Part shown: piece by piece, positions 26,947 to 35,986 of the stretch | How positions within the stretch are numbered: the stretch's first letter is position 1 | Layout: each line of letters starts with the position of its first letter | Assembly (NCBI RefSeq): GCF_014396785.1 | Contig: NZ_CP060718.1 | Location: 1,136,501 to 1,200,500, forward strand | Direction of reading: 5' to 3' | DNA length: 64,000 nt | From: Sphingomonas lutea | GTDB taxonomy: Bacteria > Pseudomonadota > Alphaproteobacteria > Sphingomonadales > Sphingomonadaceae | The notes under the pieces: model-generated | Told to the model about the DNA's origin: nothing | Database searches by the model: none | The model's input: only the letters and a program-made list of their open reading frames with translations | Made by a program: the position numbers and the translations under genes

Positions 26947-28286
26947 TGGCGGATTTCGACCTGTTCGTGATTGGCGCCGGGTCGGGCGGCGTCCGCGCGT
27001 CGCGCGTGTCCGCCGCTTATGGCGCGCGCGTCGGCATCGCCGAGGAGCATAAGATCGGCGGCACCTGCGTCATCCGCGGCTGCGTGCCCAAGAAGTTGCT
27101 CGTCTACGGGGCGCACTTTGCCGAGGATTTGAACGACGCGGCGATGTTTGGCTGGGACATTCCCAACTGCCGCTTCGACTGGCCCGTCCTGCGCGACAAT
27201 GTCCTGGCCGAGGTCGGGCGGCTCGAGGGCGCCTATGCCGACACGCTGACCAACCATAAGGTCGAAATCTTCCGCGAACGCGCGGTGCTGACCGGGCCCA
27301 ATTCGGTCCAGCTCGCCGGTGGGCGGACGATCACCGCAGACAAGATCCTCATCGCCACCGGCGCGCGCCCGCTGATGCCCGATATTGAGGGCATCGAGCA
27401 TGCGATCAGTTCGAACGAGGTCTTCCACCTTGACAAGCTGCCCGAGCGAATCGTGATCGTCGGCGGTGGCTACATCGCCAATGAATTCGCCGGCATCTTC
27501 CTCGAATTCGGAACGCAGGTCACGTTGGTCAACCGCACCGACGTGCTGCTGCGCCATTACGACCAGCAGATCGTCGACCGTCTGATTCAGATCTCCGTGA
27601 AAAAGGGCATCAGCTTCGAATTCAACACCCGCATCGACCGAATCGCGCGGCTCGACAGCGGGCGTCTGCAGATATCGATGACCGGCTGCGACGACATGGA
27701 AGCGGATCAATTGCTGTTCGCGGTCGGGCGCCGGCCCAATATCGAGGGCATTGGGCTCGACGCGGCGGGCGTCGAGCTGGGTGAGAACGGCCAGATCAAG
27801 GTCGACGACGACAATCGCACCAACGTCGGGTCGATCTTCGCCGTCGGCGACGTCACCGATCGCGTCCAGCTCACCCCCGTCGCGATCCGCGAAGGCCAAG
27901 CCTTCGCCGACACCTTCTTCGGCAAGAAGCCGTGCCGGGTCGATTACGGTTGCATCCCCTCGGCAGTGTTCAGCCATCCGCCGCTCGCCGCGGTGGGCAT
28001 GACCGAGGGCGAAGCGCGCAACCGGCTGGGCAGCGTCAAGACCTACGTCTCGGACTTTCGCCCGATGAAGAACGTGCTGGCGGGGCGCAACGAGCGCTCG
28101 CTGTACAAGATGGTGGTCGACGAAAGCACCGACGAGGTGGTCGGCATGCACATGATCGGTCCCGATGCGCCCGAAATTTTGCAAGCGGCGGCGGTGGCGG
28201 TGAAGGCCAAGCTCAAGAAGGCCGACTTCGACGCGACCGTGGCGCTTCATCCGACGATGGCCGAAGAATTGGTTTTGATGCGATAA
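26946..28286 (+). CDS. gor: Glutathione-disulfide reductase
   Basis: A 446-residue FAD flavoenzyme reducing GSSG with NADPH. FAD-binding GAGSGG is at 10-15. The redox-active disulfide is GGTCVIRGCVPKK (Cys41 and Cys46). The NADPH Rossmann motif IVGGGYIANEFAG is at about 170, and the catalytic His is in ALHPTMAEELV near the C-terminus. The gene overlaps pgi by one base, so the two are co-translated. A link between NADPH metabolism and redox defence is plausible. gshB at 44.3 kb supplies the glutathione. Confidence 0.94.
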   Translation: MADFDLFVIGAGSGGVRASRVSAAYGARVGIAEEHKIGGTCVIRGCVPKKLLVYGAHFAEDLNDAAMFGWDIPNCRFDWPVLRDNVLAEVGRLEGAYADTLTNHKVEIFRERAVLTGPNSVQLAGGRTITADKILIATGARPLMPDIEGIEHAISSNEVFHLDKLPERIVIVGGGYIANEFAGIFLEFGTQVTLVNRTDVLLRHYDQQIVDRLIQISVKKGISFEFNTRIDRIARLDSGRLQISMTGCDDMEADQLLFAVGRRPNIEGIGLDAAGVELGENGQIKVDDDNRTNVGSIFAVGDVTDRVQLTPVAIREGQAFADTFFGKKPCRVDYGCIPSAVFSHPPLAAVGMTEGEARNRLGSVKTYVSDFRPMKNVLAGRNERSLYKMVVDESTDEVVGMHMIGPDAPEILQAAAVAVKAKLKKADFDATVALHPTMAEELVLMR

Positions 28287-28328
28287 TCCCGTCCGCTCGA
28301 CACGAACGGTGAGGGAATCAGCAAGCTA

Positions 28329-29921
28329 GTGGGGACGTACTTGCACGACGCGGTGATCATTGGCGCCGGCCACAACGGCCTGACCTGCGCTTATTACCTT
28401 GCGCGCAAGGGTCTTAAGGTCGCCATCCTCGAAGCGGGGCCGGTCGTCGGCGGCGCGGCGGTTACGGACGAATTCCTGCCGGGTTTTCGCAATAGCGCGG
28501 CGAGCTACACGGTCAGCCTGCTCAACCCCAAGGTCATTGCCGACATGCAGCTCGAACGGCACGGGCTGAAGGTCGTGCTGCGCAAGACCGACAACTTCCT
28601 GCCGGGCCACGGCGATTATCTTTTGTCCGGGCGTGGCGGCCTGACGCGCAAGGAGATTGCGCGCCATTCGAAGGCCGATGCCGCGGGATATGACCGCTAC
28701 ATCGCCGATCTCGATGTCGTCGTCCGACTGCTCAAGAAGTGGCTACTCCAGGCGCCGCCCAATGTCGGCACGAAGCTAAGCGCGCTGCCAAAGTTGCTCG
28801 GCCTTGGGCGCGACATGGCCGGGCTGTCGCTCGAAGAGACGCGAATCGTGCACGATTTCGCGCTGCGCAGCGCGTCCGAATTGCTCGACCGCTATTTCGA
28901 AAGCGACATCGTCAAGGCACTGTTCGCGTTCGACGGGATCGTCGGCAACTTCGCCTCGCCCCATTCGTCCGGAACGGCCTACGTCCTGCTCCACCATCTG
29001 TTCGGGGAGGCGGCGGGGGTGCCGGGTGCATGGGGCCATGCGATCGGCGGCATGGGGTCGATCACTCAGGCCATGGCCAAGGCGTGCCGCGAGGCGGGCG
29101 TCGACATCCTGCTCAACACGCCGGTCGAAGAGGTGATCGTCACCAACGGCCGCGCCGCGGGCGTCGTTGCCGACGGCAAGGCGTGGCGCGCCACGTCGGT
29201 GGTGGCGGGCGTCAATCCGCGCCTGTTGTTCGATCGGCTCGTGCCCGGCGGGGCGGTCGATGCCAAGGTCGCGGCGCGCATGGCGGGGTGGAAATGCGAA
29301 AGCGCGACCTTCCGCATGAATGTCGCCTTGTCCGAACTGCCGCGCTTCACCGTCCTGCCCAAGCGCGGCAATCACCTGACCGCGGGCATCATCATGGCGC
29401 CGAGCATGGCCTACATGCACCGCGCCTACCTCGACGCGGAAACTCACGGCTGGTCGAAGCAGCCGGTGATCGAGATGCTCATCCCCTCGACGCTCGACCC
29501 AAGCCTCGCCCCCAAGGGCAAGCATGTCGCGAGCCTGTTCTGCCAGCATTTCCGCTACGACTTAGGTCCGGGGCGAAGCTGGGATGATGAGCGCGAAAAA
29601 GCCGCCGACACTGTCATCGCCACGGTCGAAGCGCACGCGCCGGGCTTCGCCAAGTCGGTGATCGGGCGGCAGATCCATTCGCCGCTCGACCTCGAACGGC
29701 GTTTCGGGCTGATCGGGGGCGACATCTTCCACGGCAAGATGGGGCTCGACCAATTGTTCAGCGCGCGGCCGATGCTCGGCGCCGCCGACTATCGGATGCC
29801 GCTCAAGGGATTGTACCTGTGCGGGTCGGGCGCGCATCCCGGTGGCGGTGTGACCGGCGCGCCAGGACATAATGCGGCGCGCGCGGTGCTTGCCGACCGC
29901 CGTTTCTGGAAACGCCGATGA
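28329..29921 (+). CDS. FAD-dependent oxidoreductase, PYROXD2/phytoene desaturase-like
   Basis: A 530-residue flavoprotein of the amine-oxidase/phytoene-desaturase superfamily. The dinucleotide-binding motif IIGAGHNGLTCAYYLARKG is at 8-26, followed by GGAAVTDEFLPGF. The C-terminal FAD motif is GLYLCGSGAHPGGGVTGAPG. Similarity is closest to the PYROXD2 group rather than CrtI. Substrates are not established, and a carotenoid role should not be assumed, since no other crt gene is in the window. The GTG at 28329 is the likely start; a TTG 12 bases later is an alternative. It overlaps the CoA-transferase start by 4 bases. Confidence 0.82.
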   Translation: MGTYLHDAVIIGAGHNGLTCAYYLARKGLKVAILEAGPVVGGAAVTDEFLPGFRNSAASYTVSLLNPKVIADMQLERHGLKVVLRKTDNFLPGHGDYLLSGRGGLTRKEIARHSKADAAGYDRYIADLDVVVRLLKKWLLQAPPNVGTKLSALPKLLGLGRDMAGLSLEETRIVHDFALRSASELLDRYFESDIVKALFAFDGIVGNFASPHSSGTAYVLLHHLFGEAAGVPGAWGHAIGGMGSITQAMAKACREAGVDILLNTPVEEVIVTNGRAAGVVADGKAWRATSVVAGVNPRLLFDRLVPGGAVDAKVAARMAGWKCESATFRMNVALSELPRFTVLPKRGNHLTAGIIMAPSMAYMHRAYLDAETHGWSKQPVIEMLIPSTLDPSLAPKGKHVASLFCQHFRYDLGPGRSWDDEREKAADTVIATVEAHAPGFAKSVIGRQIHSPLDLERRFGLIGGDIFHGKMGLDQLFSARPMLGAADYRMPLKGLYLCGSGAHPGGGVTGAPGHNAARAVLADRRFWKRR

Positions 29922-31116
29922 AGGCGCCGCTCGCTGGCATCAAGGTGCTCGACCTCAGCCGCGTGCTCGCCGGGCCGTGGTGCACCCAATTGCTCGCCGA
30001 CCTCGGTGCCGATGTGATCAAGATCGAGCGGCCGGGGGCGGGGGACGACACGCGTCACTGGGGCCCGCCATGGCATGGGCAGGGCGACCGGCGCGTCGCG
30101 GCCTATTTCCTCAGCGCCAACCGCGGCAAGAGATCGGCGGCGATCGATTTCGCCCAACCCCAGGGCGCGGCGCTGGTGCGGCAGCTTGCGGCGCAGTGCG
30201 ATGTCGTGGTCGAGAATTTCCGCGTCGGCGGACTCGCAAAGTTCGGCCTCGATGCCACGAGCTTACGCGGCGGCCACCCACGGCTGATCTACGCCTCGAT
30301 CACCGGCTTCGGCCAGGACGGGCCTTATGCCGACCGCGCGGGCTACGACTTCATCATCCAGGGCATGGGCGGGATGATGAGCGTAACTGGGCTTCCCGAC
30401 GATGCGCCGGGGGGCGGGCCGCTACGCGCCGGGGTCGCGATCGCCGATCTGTTCACCGGCATGTACACGTGCACCGCGATCCTTGCCGCGCTCTACAGGC
30501 GGGAGAAGAGCGGGGAAGGCGCTACGATCGACATGGCGTTGTTCGACACGCAGATCGCGGTCATGGCCAACCAGGCATCGAACGCGCTCGTGTCGGGCAA
30601 GGACCCGCCGCGCCAGGGCAACACCCACCCCAATATCGTGCCCTATCAACCGTTCGACGCCGCCGATCAGCCGATCATCATCGCCGTCGGCAACGACCGG
30701 CAGTTTGCGCGGCTGGCCGACATTTGCGGCCATCCCGAATGGACCGCCGATGCGCGCTTCGCGAGCAACGCTGCGCGCGTTGCCAATCGCAACGTGATCG
30801 TGGCGCTGGTCAGCGAGGTGATTGCGCAAAAGTCCGCGGCGGAGTGGCTCGATCAGCTTAAGCGTGCGGGCATTCCTGCAGGCCCGATCAACCGCATCGG
30901 CCAGGCCCTGACCGACGTCCAGGCACAGCACCGCGCCATGGTGCGCACAATCGCGGGGATGCCGCTGGTCGGCTCACCGGTGCGCATGGACGGCGTGCGC
31001 GCCGACGCGGAACTTCCGCCCCCGCGCTTGGCGAGCATAGCGACGAGATCCTTGCGGCGATGGGGATCGCGCCGGGCGACATAGCGCGGCTGCGATCCAC
31101 CGGGATCGTTGGCTAG
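29918..31116 (+). CDS. CaiB/BaiF class III CoA-transferase family protein, apparent C-terminal frameshift
   Basis: A class III CoA-transferase, about 399 residues when read through. It begins MKAPLAGIKVLDLSRVLAG, has GADVIKIERPGAGDDTR, NRGKRSAAIDF and ENFRVGGLAKFG, and the DMALFDTQIAVM region with the catalytic Asp. Near the end the frame at 31028-31031 (CTTGGC) diverges, giving the ending SLRRWGSRRAT and a stop at 31084. One extra G gives RLGEHSDEILAAMGIAPGD and a stop at 31116, the normal family end. Class III enzymes transfer CoA between organic acids; the acid is unknown. Co-directed and overlapping with the flavoprotein. Confidence 0.87.
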
Positions 31117-31119
31117 CGC

Positions 31120-31803
31120 CTACTTCGGGCCCTTGCTCGCGCTCTCGACGAGCAGCTCGAGCTGGTTCTGGCAGCCCTTTTCAATCAGCACCTGCGCGGC
31201 GCCGACCATGTCGGCGGGCGCGTTGGTGACGGTGATGAACTGCACTGAGCTCTTCTCACCCGACGAAGGCCATTCGATCTGATATTCGGCATCCGCCAGC
31301 GGCATTGCCGCGGGCCAGGCGATCGCGGTCTTGCCCGGGGCGAAGTCGACGGCCTGCACCTTGCCATCCGCCGAACGGATGTTGAGCTTCGCCGCCGCCT
31401 GCGCATCGGGGCGCCACAGGTTGAGCTTGCCGCCCTTGGTCACGCACATCTTGCCGCTCTGGGTCACGTCGAGGTCCCAGATGCTCGGGTTGCGCACGAC
31501 ATCGGCGGTACGTAGCGCGCCGAAGCGGCCGCGCTTGCCGGCGGCGGAAGCCAGCGTCACCGACTTGGCGTTGAAATTGCCGGGTCCGCGCAGGGTCTGC
31601 GCGCTGCTCGGCCCGAGCAGCGTGACGACGTCGCCGCCCTTCAAGGAAATGCTGGCGCTCTCCGGCAGGGTCTTGCCCGGCGGATAGGCCTTGGCCGACG
31701 GCCCGAGCGAGCGAACCACGACGACGCTGGCCATGGCCGCCGTCGAACTCAATGCCACCGCCGCGGCGGTGCCCACCAGCCAAAGCTTCGATCGCATTTG
31801 CAT
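31120..31803 (-). CDS. Exported protein of unknown function (envelope cluster)
   Basis: A 227-residue protein I do not recognise. Residues 1-26 are a signal peptide (MQMRSKLWLVGTAAAVALSS, cleavage near AMA). The mature chain begins VVVVRSLGPSAKAYPPGK, with beta-rich segments SISLKGGDVVTLLGPSSAQ and LRTADVVRNPSIWDLDVT. It contains two cysteines (KMCVTKGG, KGCQNQLE) that could pair. Probably periplasmic. It is last in a run of co-directed genes from telA at 37923, and lies 6 bases after the ClpP-like gene stop. Confidence 0.7.
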   Translation of the reverse strand: MQMRSKLWLVGTAAAVALSSTAAMASVVVVRSLGPSAKAYPPGKTLPESASISLKGGDVVTLLGPSSAQTLRGPGNFNAKSVTLASAAGKRGRFGALRTADVVRNPSIWDLDVTQSGKMCVTKGGKLNLWRPDAQAAAKLNIRSADGKVQAVDFAPGKTAIAWPAAMPLADAEYQIEWPSSGEKSSVQFITVTNAPADMVGAAQVLIEKGCQNQLELLVESASKGPK

Positions 31804-31809
31804 TACTCC

Positions 31810-32514
31810 CTACTGCGCGTTCGCTACGTTATATTTCACAGTCTCCGCCGCGGTCAGGCAGCGGCGCGTCGATTGGTCTTCGGCGCCCTCGGCAACCGCT
31901 TTCTGCTGGTACATCACTTCGGTCAGCAGCTTGCGCGAGACGCCCATTCGAATCAGGAAGTCATTATCCTCACTCGCGAGTAAAGCCGAGTCCTGCTCGA
32001 CTTCGCCGATCAGGCCGAGGGCATTGTCATGGCCCTTGGCAAGTTCGGAGCGCACCGCGTCCTTGTCGCCAAGGTGGGTGAACATATGCACCACGAAGTG
32101 ACCCGCGGGATCGACGTAGCGCACGGCGCCGCCCATGAACATGAAGTTGCAGGCCGAAAAGCAGGCCCAGCCCGCGGGGATGCGCGTGGGAATGCCCGTC
32201 TGCCGAATGATCTTGCCCGCTTCGTTGCCGGCACGCGCAGCGCCACCGGGGGAGCGCAGCCAAATCTCGTCAATCGGATCGTTGGCCTGCAGCGCCTCGC
32301 TCAAGCGCGCCGGCATGTCCTCGTCGATCATTCCCTCAGCGCGCAGCACGCGTTGCCCGTTCGACTGATCGAGCGTGAAGCGCATCTGCCGATAGGTCGA
32401 CCAGTTAAGCTGGTCAGGGCAGGTAGGGTTCCTGGGATCGGTCGCCGCCACCGCGTTGCTGCCGATCAGCATCAGGCAGGCAACGAGTGCCGCTCTGGTG
32501 GCGCCTGCGGTCAT
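31810..32514 (-). CDS. Exported ClpP/crotonase-fold protein (possible serine protease)
   Basis: A 234-residue protein with a signal peptide (1-23, MTAGATRAALVACLMLIGS). The central part resembles the ClpP/SppA fold: oxyanion-type SPGGAARAGNEAGK (88-101), a candidate nucleophile Ser120 in ACFSACNFMFMGG, and a candidate His143 in GHFVVHMFTH. No Lys dyad is obvious, so a Ser-His catalytic pair is inferred, not shown. It would act in the periplasm. I chose the ATG at 32514, because the longer frame overlaps the upstream gene stop at 32517. Neighbours are two other exported proteins. Confidence 0.72.
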   Translation of the reverse strand: MTAGATRAALVACLMLIGSNAVAATDPRNPTCPDQLNWSTYRQMRFTLDQSNGQRVLRAEGMIDEDMPARLSEALQANDPIDEIWLRSPGGAARAGNEAGKIIRQTGIPTRIPAGWACFSACNFMFMGGAVRYVDPAGHFVVHMFTHLGDKDAVRSELAKGHDNALGLIGEVEQDSALLASEDNDFLIRMGVSRKLLTEVMYQQKAVAEGAEDQSTRRCLTAAETVKYNVANAQ

Positions 32515-32516
32515 GC

Positions 32517-33035
32517 CTAGACCTTCGCGAAGCCCTTCGCGCCGCGCGCCTTGCACATCCGCTTGGGCACGGTCGTCTCCTCACCGTCGACGATCACGAC
32601 ATCGGTGACGGTCAGGCACTGCCCGCCGTCGGCAAGTTGCTGCGACGCGGTCACGGTCGACTTGCCGGTGACGTTGGGCCGGCTCTCGCTCTTCCACGCG
32701 ACTTCGGTGCCGACTCCGCCGCGCATCGCCTGGTCGGTCGCCTGCGCCGCCTGCACCTGCTCCTTGCAGTCGAGGACACGAAGCAGCTCCTCGCCCAGGT
32801 AGGACGCCGCGGGCATGGCCAGCGAGGCGACCGTGCCAGCGGTCCCGCCCATGCTTCCGAGCAAGCTTCCACCGATGCTTCCAAGCATGCTTCCGAACAT
32901 CGACCGGCGCGCCTTTTTCTGCGAATTGTCCTCGCACTTTTGCCCGGCGCCCTGCGCGAAAACGGGATCGGCATGAAGAACGGTTGCGACCGGCGCGACG
33001 GCCAGCAGCCCGGCCAAAACCAAGGCACGTGACAT
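32517..33035 (-). CDS. Exported glycine-zipper protein of unknown function
   Basis: A 172-residue protein with a signal peptide (1-28, MSRALVLAGLLAVAPVATV, cleavage near VFA-QG). The segment FGSMLGSIGGSLLGSMGG (about 46-64) is a glycine-zipper-like pattern, and the following region TVASLAMPAASYLGEELL is amphipathic. A third part, around VTDVVIVDGEETTVPKRMC, is beta-like and contains a pair of cysteines. Glycine-zipper proteins can associate with the outer membrane, but no family is certain. It shares its run with the ClpP-like and PDZ/multi-TM genes. Confidence 0.65.
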   Translation of the reverse strand: MSRALVLAGLLAVAPVATVLHADPVFAQGAGQKCEDNSQKKARRSMFGSMLGSIGGSLLGSMGGTAGTVASLAMPAASYLGEELLRVLDCKEQVQAAQATDQAMRGGVGTEVAWKSESRPNVTGKSTVTASQQLADGGQCLTVTDVVIVDGEETTVPKRMCKARGAKGFAKV

Positions 33036-33120
33036 TGATGAACCCCCAAGTCCGCTATTGCCGCGTAAATTATGCTTTGATTTGAAGCACGTCAATGAAA
33101 TCGGCGATAACCATGACGGC

Positions 33121-35046
33121 TCACGCCGGACCGGGTGCTTGCTTCAGCGTCGGCGACGAGCGCCCGGCGAGCAGGGCTTCCAGCGCCTCAATCCTGCGCG
33201 CGTTTGCCTCGATCCGGTCCATCACCAGCCGCTCGCGGGCCTCGCGCTTGATGACGTTGCGGATGCCGCGCGCGATCGATTCGGAAATCTCGTTGAGCGC
33301 GTTCTGCTCGTCTTTGCTGGCGATCGTCCCGTCGGGCCGCGGGCCGACCAGGATGTAGCCGATCGGCGCGACATCGTCCGAGCTGGGGACGAGCGGCAGG
33401 CGCACCGGAAACAGCCGGTCCTTGGATTCGGCGCTGTCTTCCTCAAGCGACTGGCCCTCGCGGCTTTGCCGCCATTCCTCGACCTCCTCGGCGGAAACGC
33501 CGCGCGTGCTGACCACCTTGCCGTTGACGATCGCTGCGCTGCGCACGGCGCGCACGCCGCGCTCGATCCGCAAGAGCACTTCCTCGATCAGTTCGTTGGT
33601 CGTCGCCGTCTCGCGCAGGTCGCGCACGCATTCCGGCAAGTCGTCGCGCAGCAGGAACAGGTTGCGCTGGAACTTCTTGGCCGACCAGGTCTGGATCTTG
33701 TCGTACAGCGGCGTCACCGCGACGGTCGCAACGGCGGCGGCGAAAATGCCCGGGGAATTGCCGGCGTCGGGCCCATAGAGCCCCTGGACGAACACCTTCA
33801 CGCCCTCGTTCGCCGCGGCAAAGATGCCGCCGATCAGGACCGTGATGAGCGCGAAATTGGCTGACCGGCTGATGACGACCTCGGCGTCGTACAGGCGATA
33901 GCGCAAGAGCGCGATCAGCAGGCCGAGCTGCAGGACGAGGACGCCGGCGGCGAAGGACAGGCCGGCGACAACCTCGACCAGCATTTGCGTGGCGAACGTC
34001 TCGGTCCACCACTTCATCGAATCCGCGAGGATCGAGACGCCGCGCAGCAAGGCATAGCCGCTGAAGCCGAGCAGCGCCCAGCGGATCTGCTGGCGCAGGT
34101 CGCTCGAGGGTGTCTGCCGCAGGCACCGCAGGAGCAGCAGCACGGCGATGATCATGAAGCCGATGAACACCGACTGGTAAAGCTGCCCGTGAAGGAACAG
34201 CAGCACCGGCAGGAAGGCGAGCAGGACCGCCAGCCGGACCGACAATCGGCCGTGCGGGAACAGGAGGATGCCGGCGAGCAGGCAGATGTTGCCAAGGTCG
34301 AACAAGCCGACGTTGACCACGCGCGGCACGCCGATCGCCGCCAGGAAGAAGGATGACGGCTGCTCCGCGCTGATCGTCAGCAGCACTGCCAGCGACAGGA
34401 TCGAACTGACCGCGTCGCGCGCGTTGCGGCGGTGAAGGATCCACGCCGCCCACAGCAGGAAGGGATAGAAAAGCACGTGAAGGATATCGATGAAGCTCAA
34501 CAGCTTCGGGCCCAGCCCAACCGATCGGGCGGCGGAATCGATATGCTGCTCGCCCGTGACGACCACGACCTCGCGCGTGCGGCCATCGGTTCCGCGTACG
34601 GTCAGCGGCACCTCCGATGAGCTGTCGGTGCCGTAGAGCAAATTGCCCATCGCGATGTAGGCGGGGTCTTCGGCATTGTCCGCCAGCGCCTGTTCGGACA
34701 CCGGCATGACAGCAGGCAGCGGGAGCCCGTAAATCGCGATGATGTCGTCGCCGGGGCGGATACCGCTCCGGCGCGCTTCGGGGCCGACGGCGAAACGGAT
34801 CTTGGTCGCATCGCCAGGCGCCACGCCGAAGCCGGCGCGGCTGCCGAGCACGAGCTGCGAATTATTGTCCGCCGCCGCATAGCGATAATAGATGCCCATC
34901 GCCGGCCCGACGATCGCCAGCAGCAAGGCGGTCATCCAGATCAGGGTGAAGATGCGGTACGTGCGCGTGCTGAACGGCGGCACCGCAGGCGGCAAGCGAA
35001 AGCGCCCGCGTTTCTCCTGCGCAGCACTGGCGAGGGCAAGCTGCAT
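33121..35046 (-). CDS. PDZ-containing multi-pass membrane sensor-like protein without a kinase domain
   Basis: A 641-residue protein. One membrane helix (about 33-55) is followed by a PDZ-like periplasmic part (about 60-165, with ARRSGIRPGDDIIAIYGLPL). About seven further hydrophobic helices lie between 180 and 430, then a cytoplasmic GAF-like region (about 440-610, EEVLLRIERGVRAVRSAAIV) and a coiled end. The TM-PDZ-polytopic layout, including LRYRLYDAEVVISRS before the last helix, resembles sensor kinases such as Bacillus ComP. However, no HisKA, HATPase or other catalytic domain follows, so it may be a kinase-like receptor that signals through a partner. It is co-directed between the channel and the three exported proteins. 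Confidence 0.72.
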   Translation of the reverse strand: MQLALASAAQEKRGRFRLPPAVPPFSTRTYRIFTLIWMTALLLAIVGPAMGIYYRYAAADNNSQLVLGSRAGFGVAPGDATKIRFAVGPEARRSGIRPGDDIIAIYGLPLPAVMPVSEQALADNAEDPAYIAMGNLLYGTDSSSEVPLTVRGTDGRTREVVVVTGEQHIDSAARSVGLGPKLLSFIDILHVLFYPFLLWAAWILHRRNARDAVSSILSLAVLLTISAEQPSSFFLAAIGVPRVVNVGLFDLGNICLLAGILLFPHGRLSVRLAVLLAFLPVLLFLHGQLYQSVFIGFMIIAVLLLLRCLRQTPSSDLRQQIRWALLGFSGYALLRGVSILADSMKWWTETFATQMLVEVVAGLSFAAGVLVLQLGLLIALLRYRLYDAEVVISRSANFALITVLIGGIFAAANEGVKVFVQGLYGPDAGNSPGIFAAAVATVAVTPLYDKIQTWSAKKFQRNLFLLRDDLPECVRDLRETATTNELIEEVLLRIERGVRAVRSAAIVNGKVVSTRGVSAEEVEEWRQSREGQSLEEDSAESKDRLFPVRLPLVPSSDDVAPIGYILVGPRPDGTIASKDEQNALNEISESIARGIRNVIKREARERLVMDRIEANARRIEALEALLAGRSSPTLKQAPGPA

Positions 35047-35125
35047 CCGCGTCAGCTCCGGCGGGTCCTACTGGCGCGTATCATGGGCCGCGCGGCGCGA
35101 CAGGGCAATGTGCGCCGAGTCCCCA

Positions 35126-35917
35126 TCAAGCGGCGCCATCCGTGTCGCCGTTCGCCTTCTGCCGGCGGCGATCCATTGCGTCGGAGAAGGACGCGGCGAA
35201 AATGCCGGTGGGGAGCGCAATGACGGTTACGCCGGTGATGGCGATGAGCCCGGCAAGGACGCGTCCTAGCACGGTGACCGGATAGGCATCGCCATAGCCG
35301 ACGGTGGTCAGGGTTACGATCGCCCACCACAGCGCCCGTGGGATACTCCCAAACTTGTCGGGCTGCGCTTCGGCCTCGGCGACGTAAAGCAGCGAGCCCG
35401 ACACCAGGATCGTGAGCATGAGCAGCCCGAGGATCAGCCCAAACTCGTGGCGCCGCTCGTAGATAGATTCCCGAATGTCGTGCCACGCGTCGGAGGTACG
35501 GCCGAGCTTCGCCAGCCGCAGCATGCGCAGCACGCGGAAGAAGCGCAGTGCCAGGCTCGGCGCGCCGCCGAACGCGAAGAAGGTGGGGATGACGGCGAGC
35601 AGGTCGATGATCGCAAGCGGGCTGACCATGTAGCGCAGGCGTGGATAACGCGCCTTTGCGAAGCGCGGATTATCGACCGCCACCCACACCCGTGCGAGAT
35701 ATTCGACCAGGAAAACCACGCCAAGGCCAAGCTCGAGGTATTTGAAGAAATCGTCGTTGCCCGAAGCGATCATTGGCTCCGTTTCAAGGACGGCCGAGAT
35801 AACGGCGATGACGATCAGGACGACAAGAAACAGATTGACCGGCGACAGGCCCTTCTTCGGCCATGCCGACGGCTCAAGTTGCCGATATGCCGCCTTTCGC
35901 AGTGCGTGCGCCGCCAT
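35126..35917 (-). CDS. Voltage-gated-type potassium channel (Kv-like)
   Basis: A 263-residue ion channel with six membrane segments. The S4-like helix RFFRVLRMLRLAKLGR (126-141) has regularly spaced arginines and follows an LAIIDLLAVIPTFFAFGG segment. The selectivity filter TTVGYGDA is at 204-211, between the pore helix and the last segment LAGLIAITGVTVIALPTGIF. It is therefore K+-selective by motif. The short cytoplasmic tail lacks a ligand-binding domain such as RCK. It sits between the xpaC-like gene and the sensor-like gene, all on the minus strand. Confidence 0.9.
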   Translation of the reverse strand: MAAHALRKAAYRQLEPSAWPKKGLSPVNLFLVVLIVIAVISAVLETEPMIASGNDDFFKYLELGLGVVFLVEYLARVWVAVDNPRFAKARYPRLRYMVSPLAIIDLLAVIPTFFAFGGAPSLALRFFRVLRMLRLAKLGRTSDAWHDIRESIYERRHEFGLILGLLMLTILVSGSLLYVAEAEAQPDKFGSIPRALWWAIVTLTTVGYGDAYPVTVLGRVLAGLIAITGVTVIALPTGIFAASFSDAMDRRRQKANGDTDGAA

Positions 35918-35986
35918 GACCGCCCCCAGTCGTTCTTTGGCCAGAAGGTGCCGTGCCGCGCGCCGCTCCGCAATGGCCTTGCGGTG

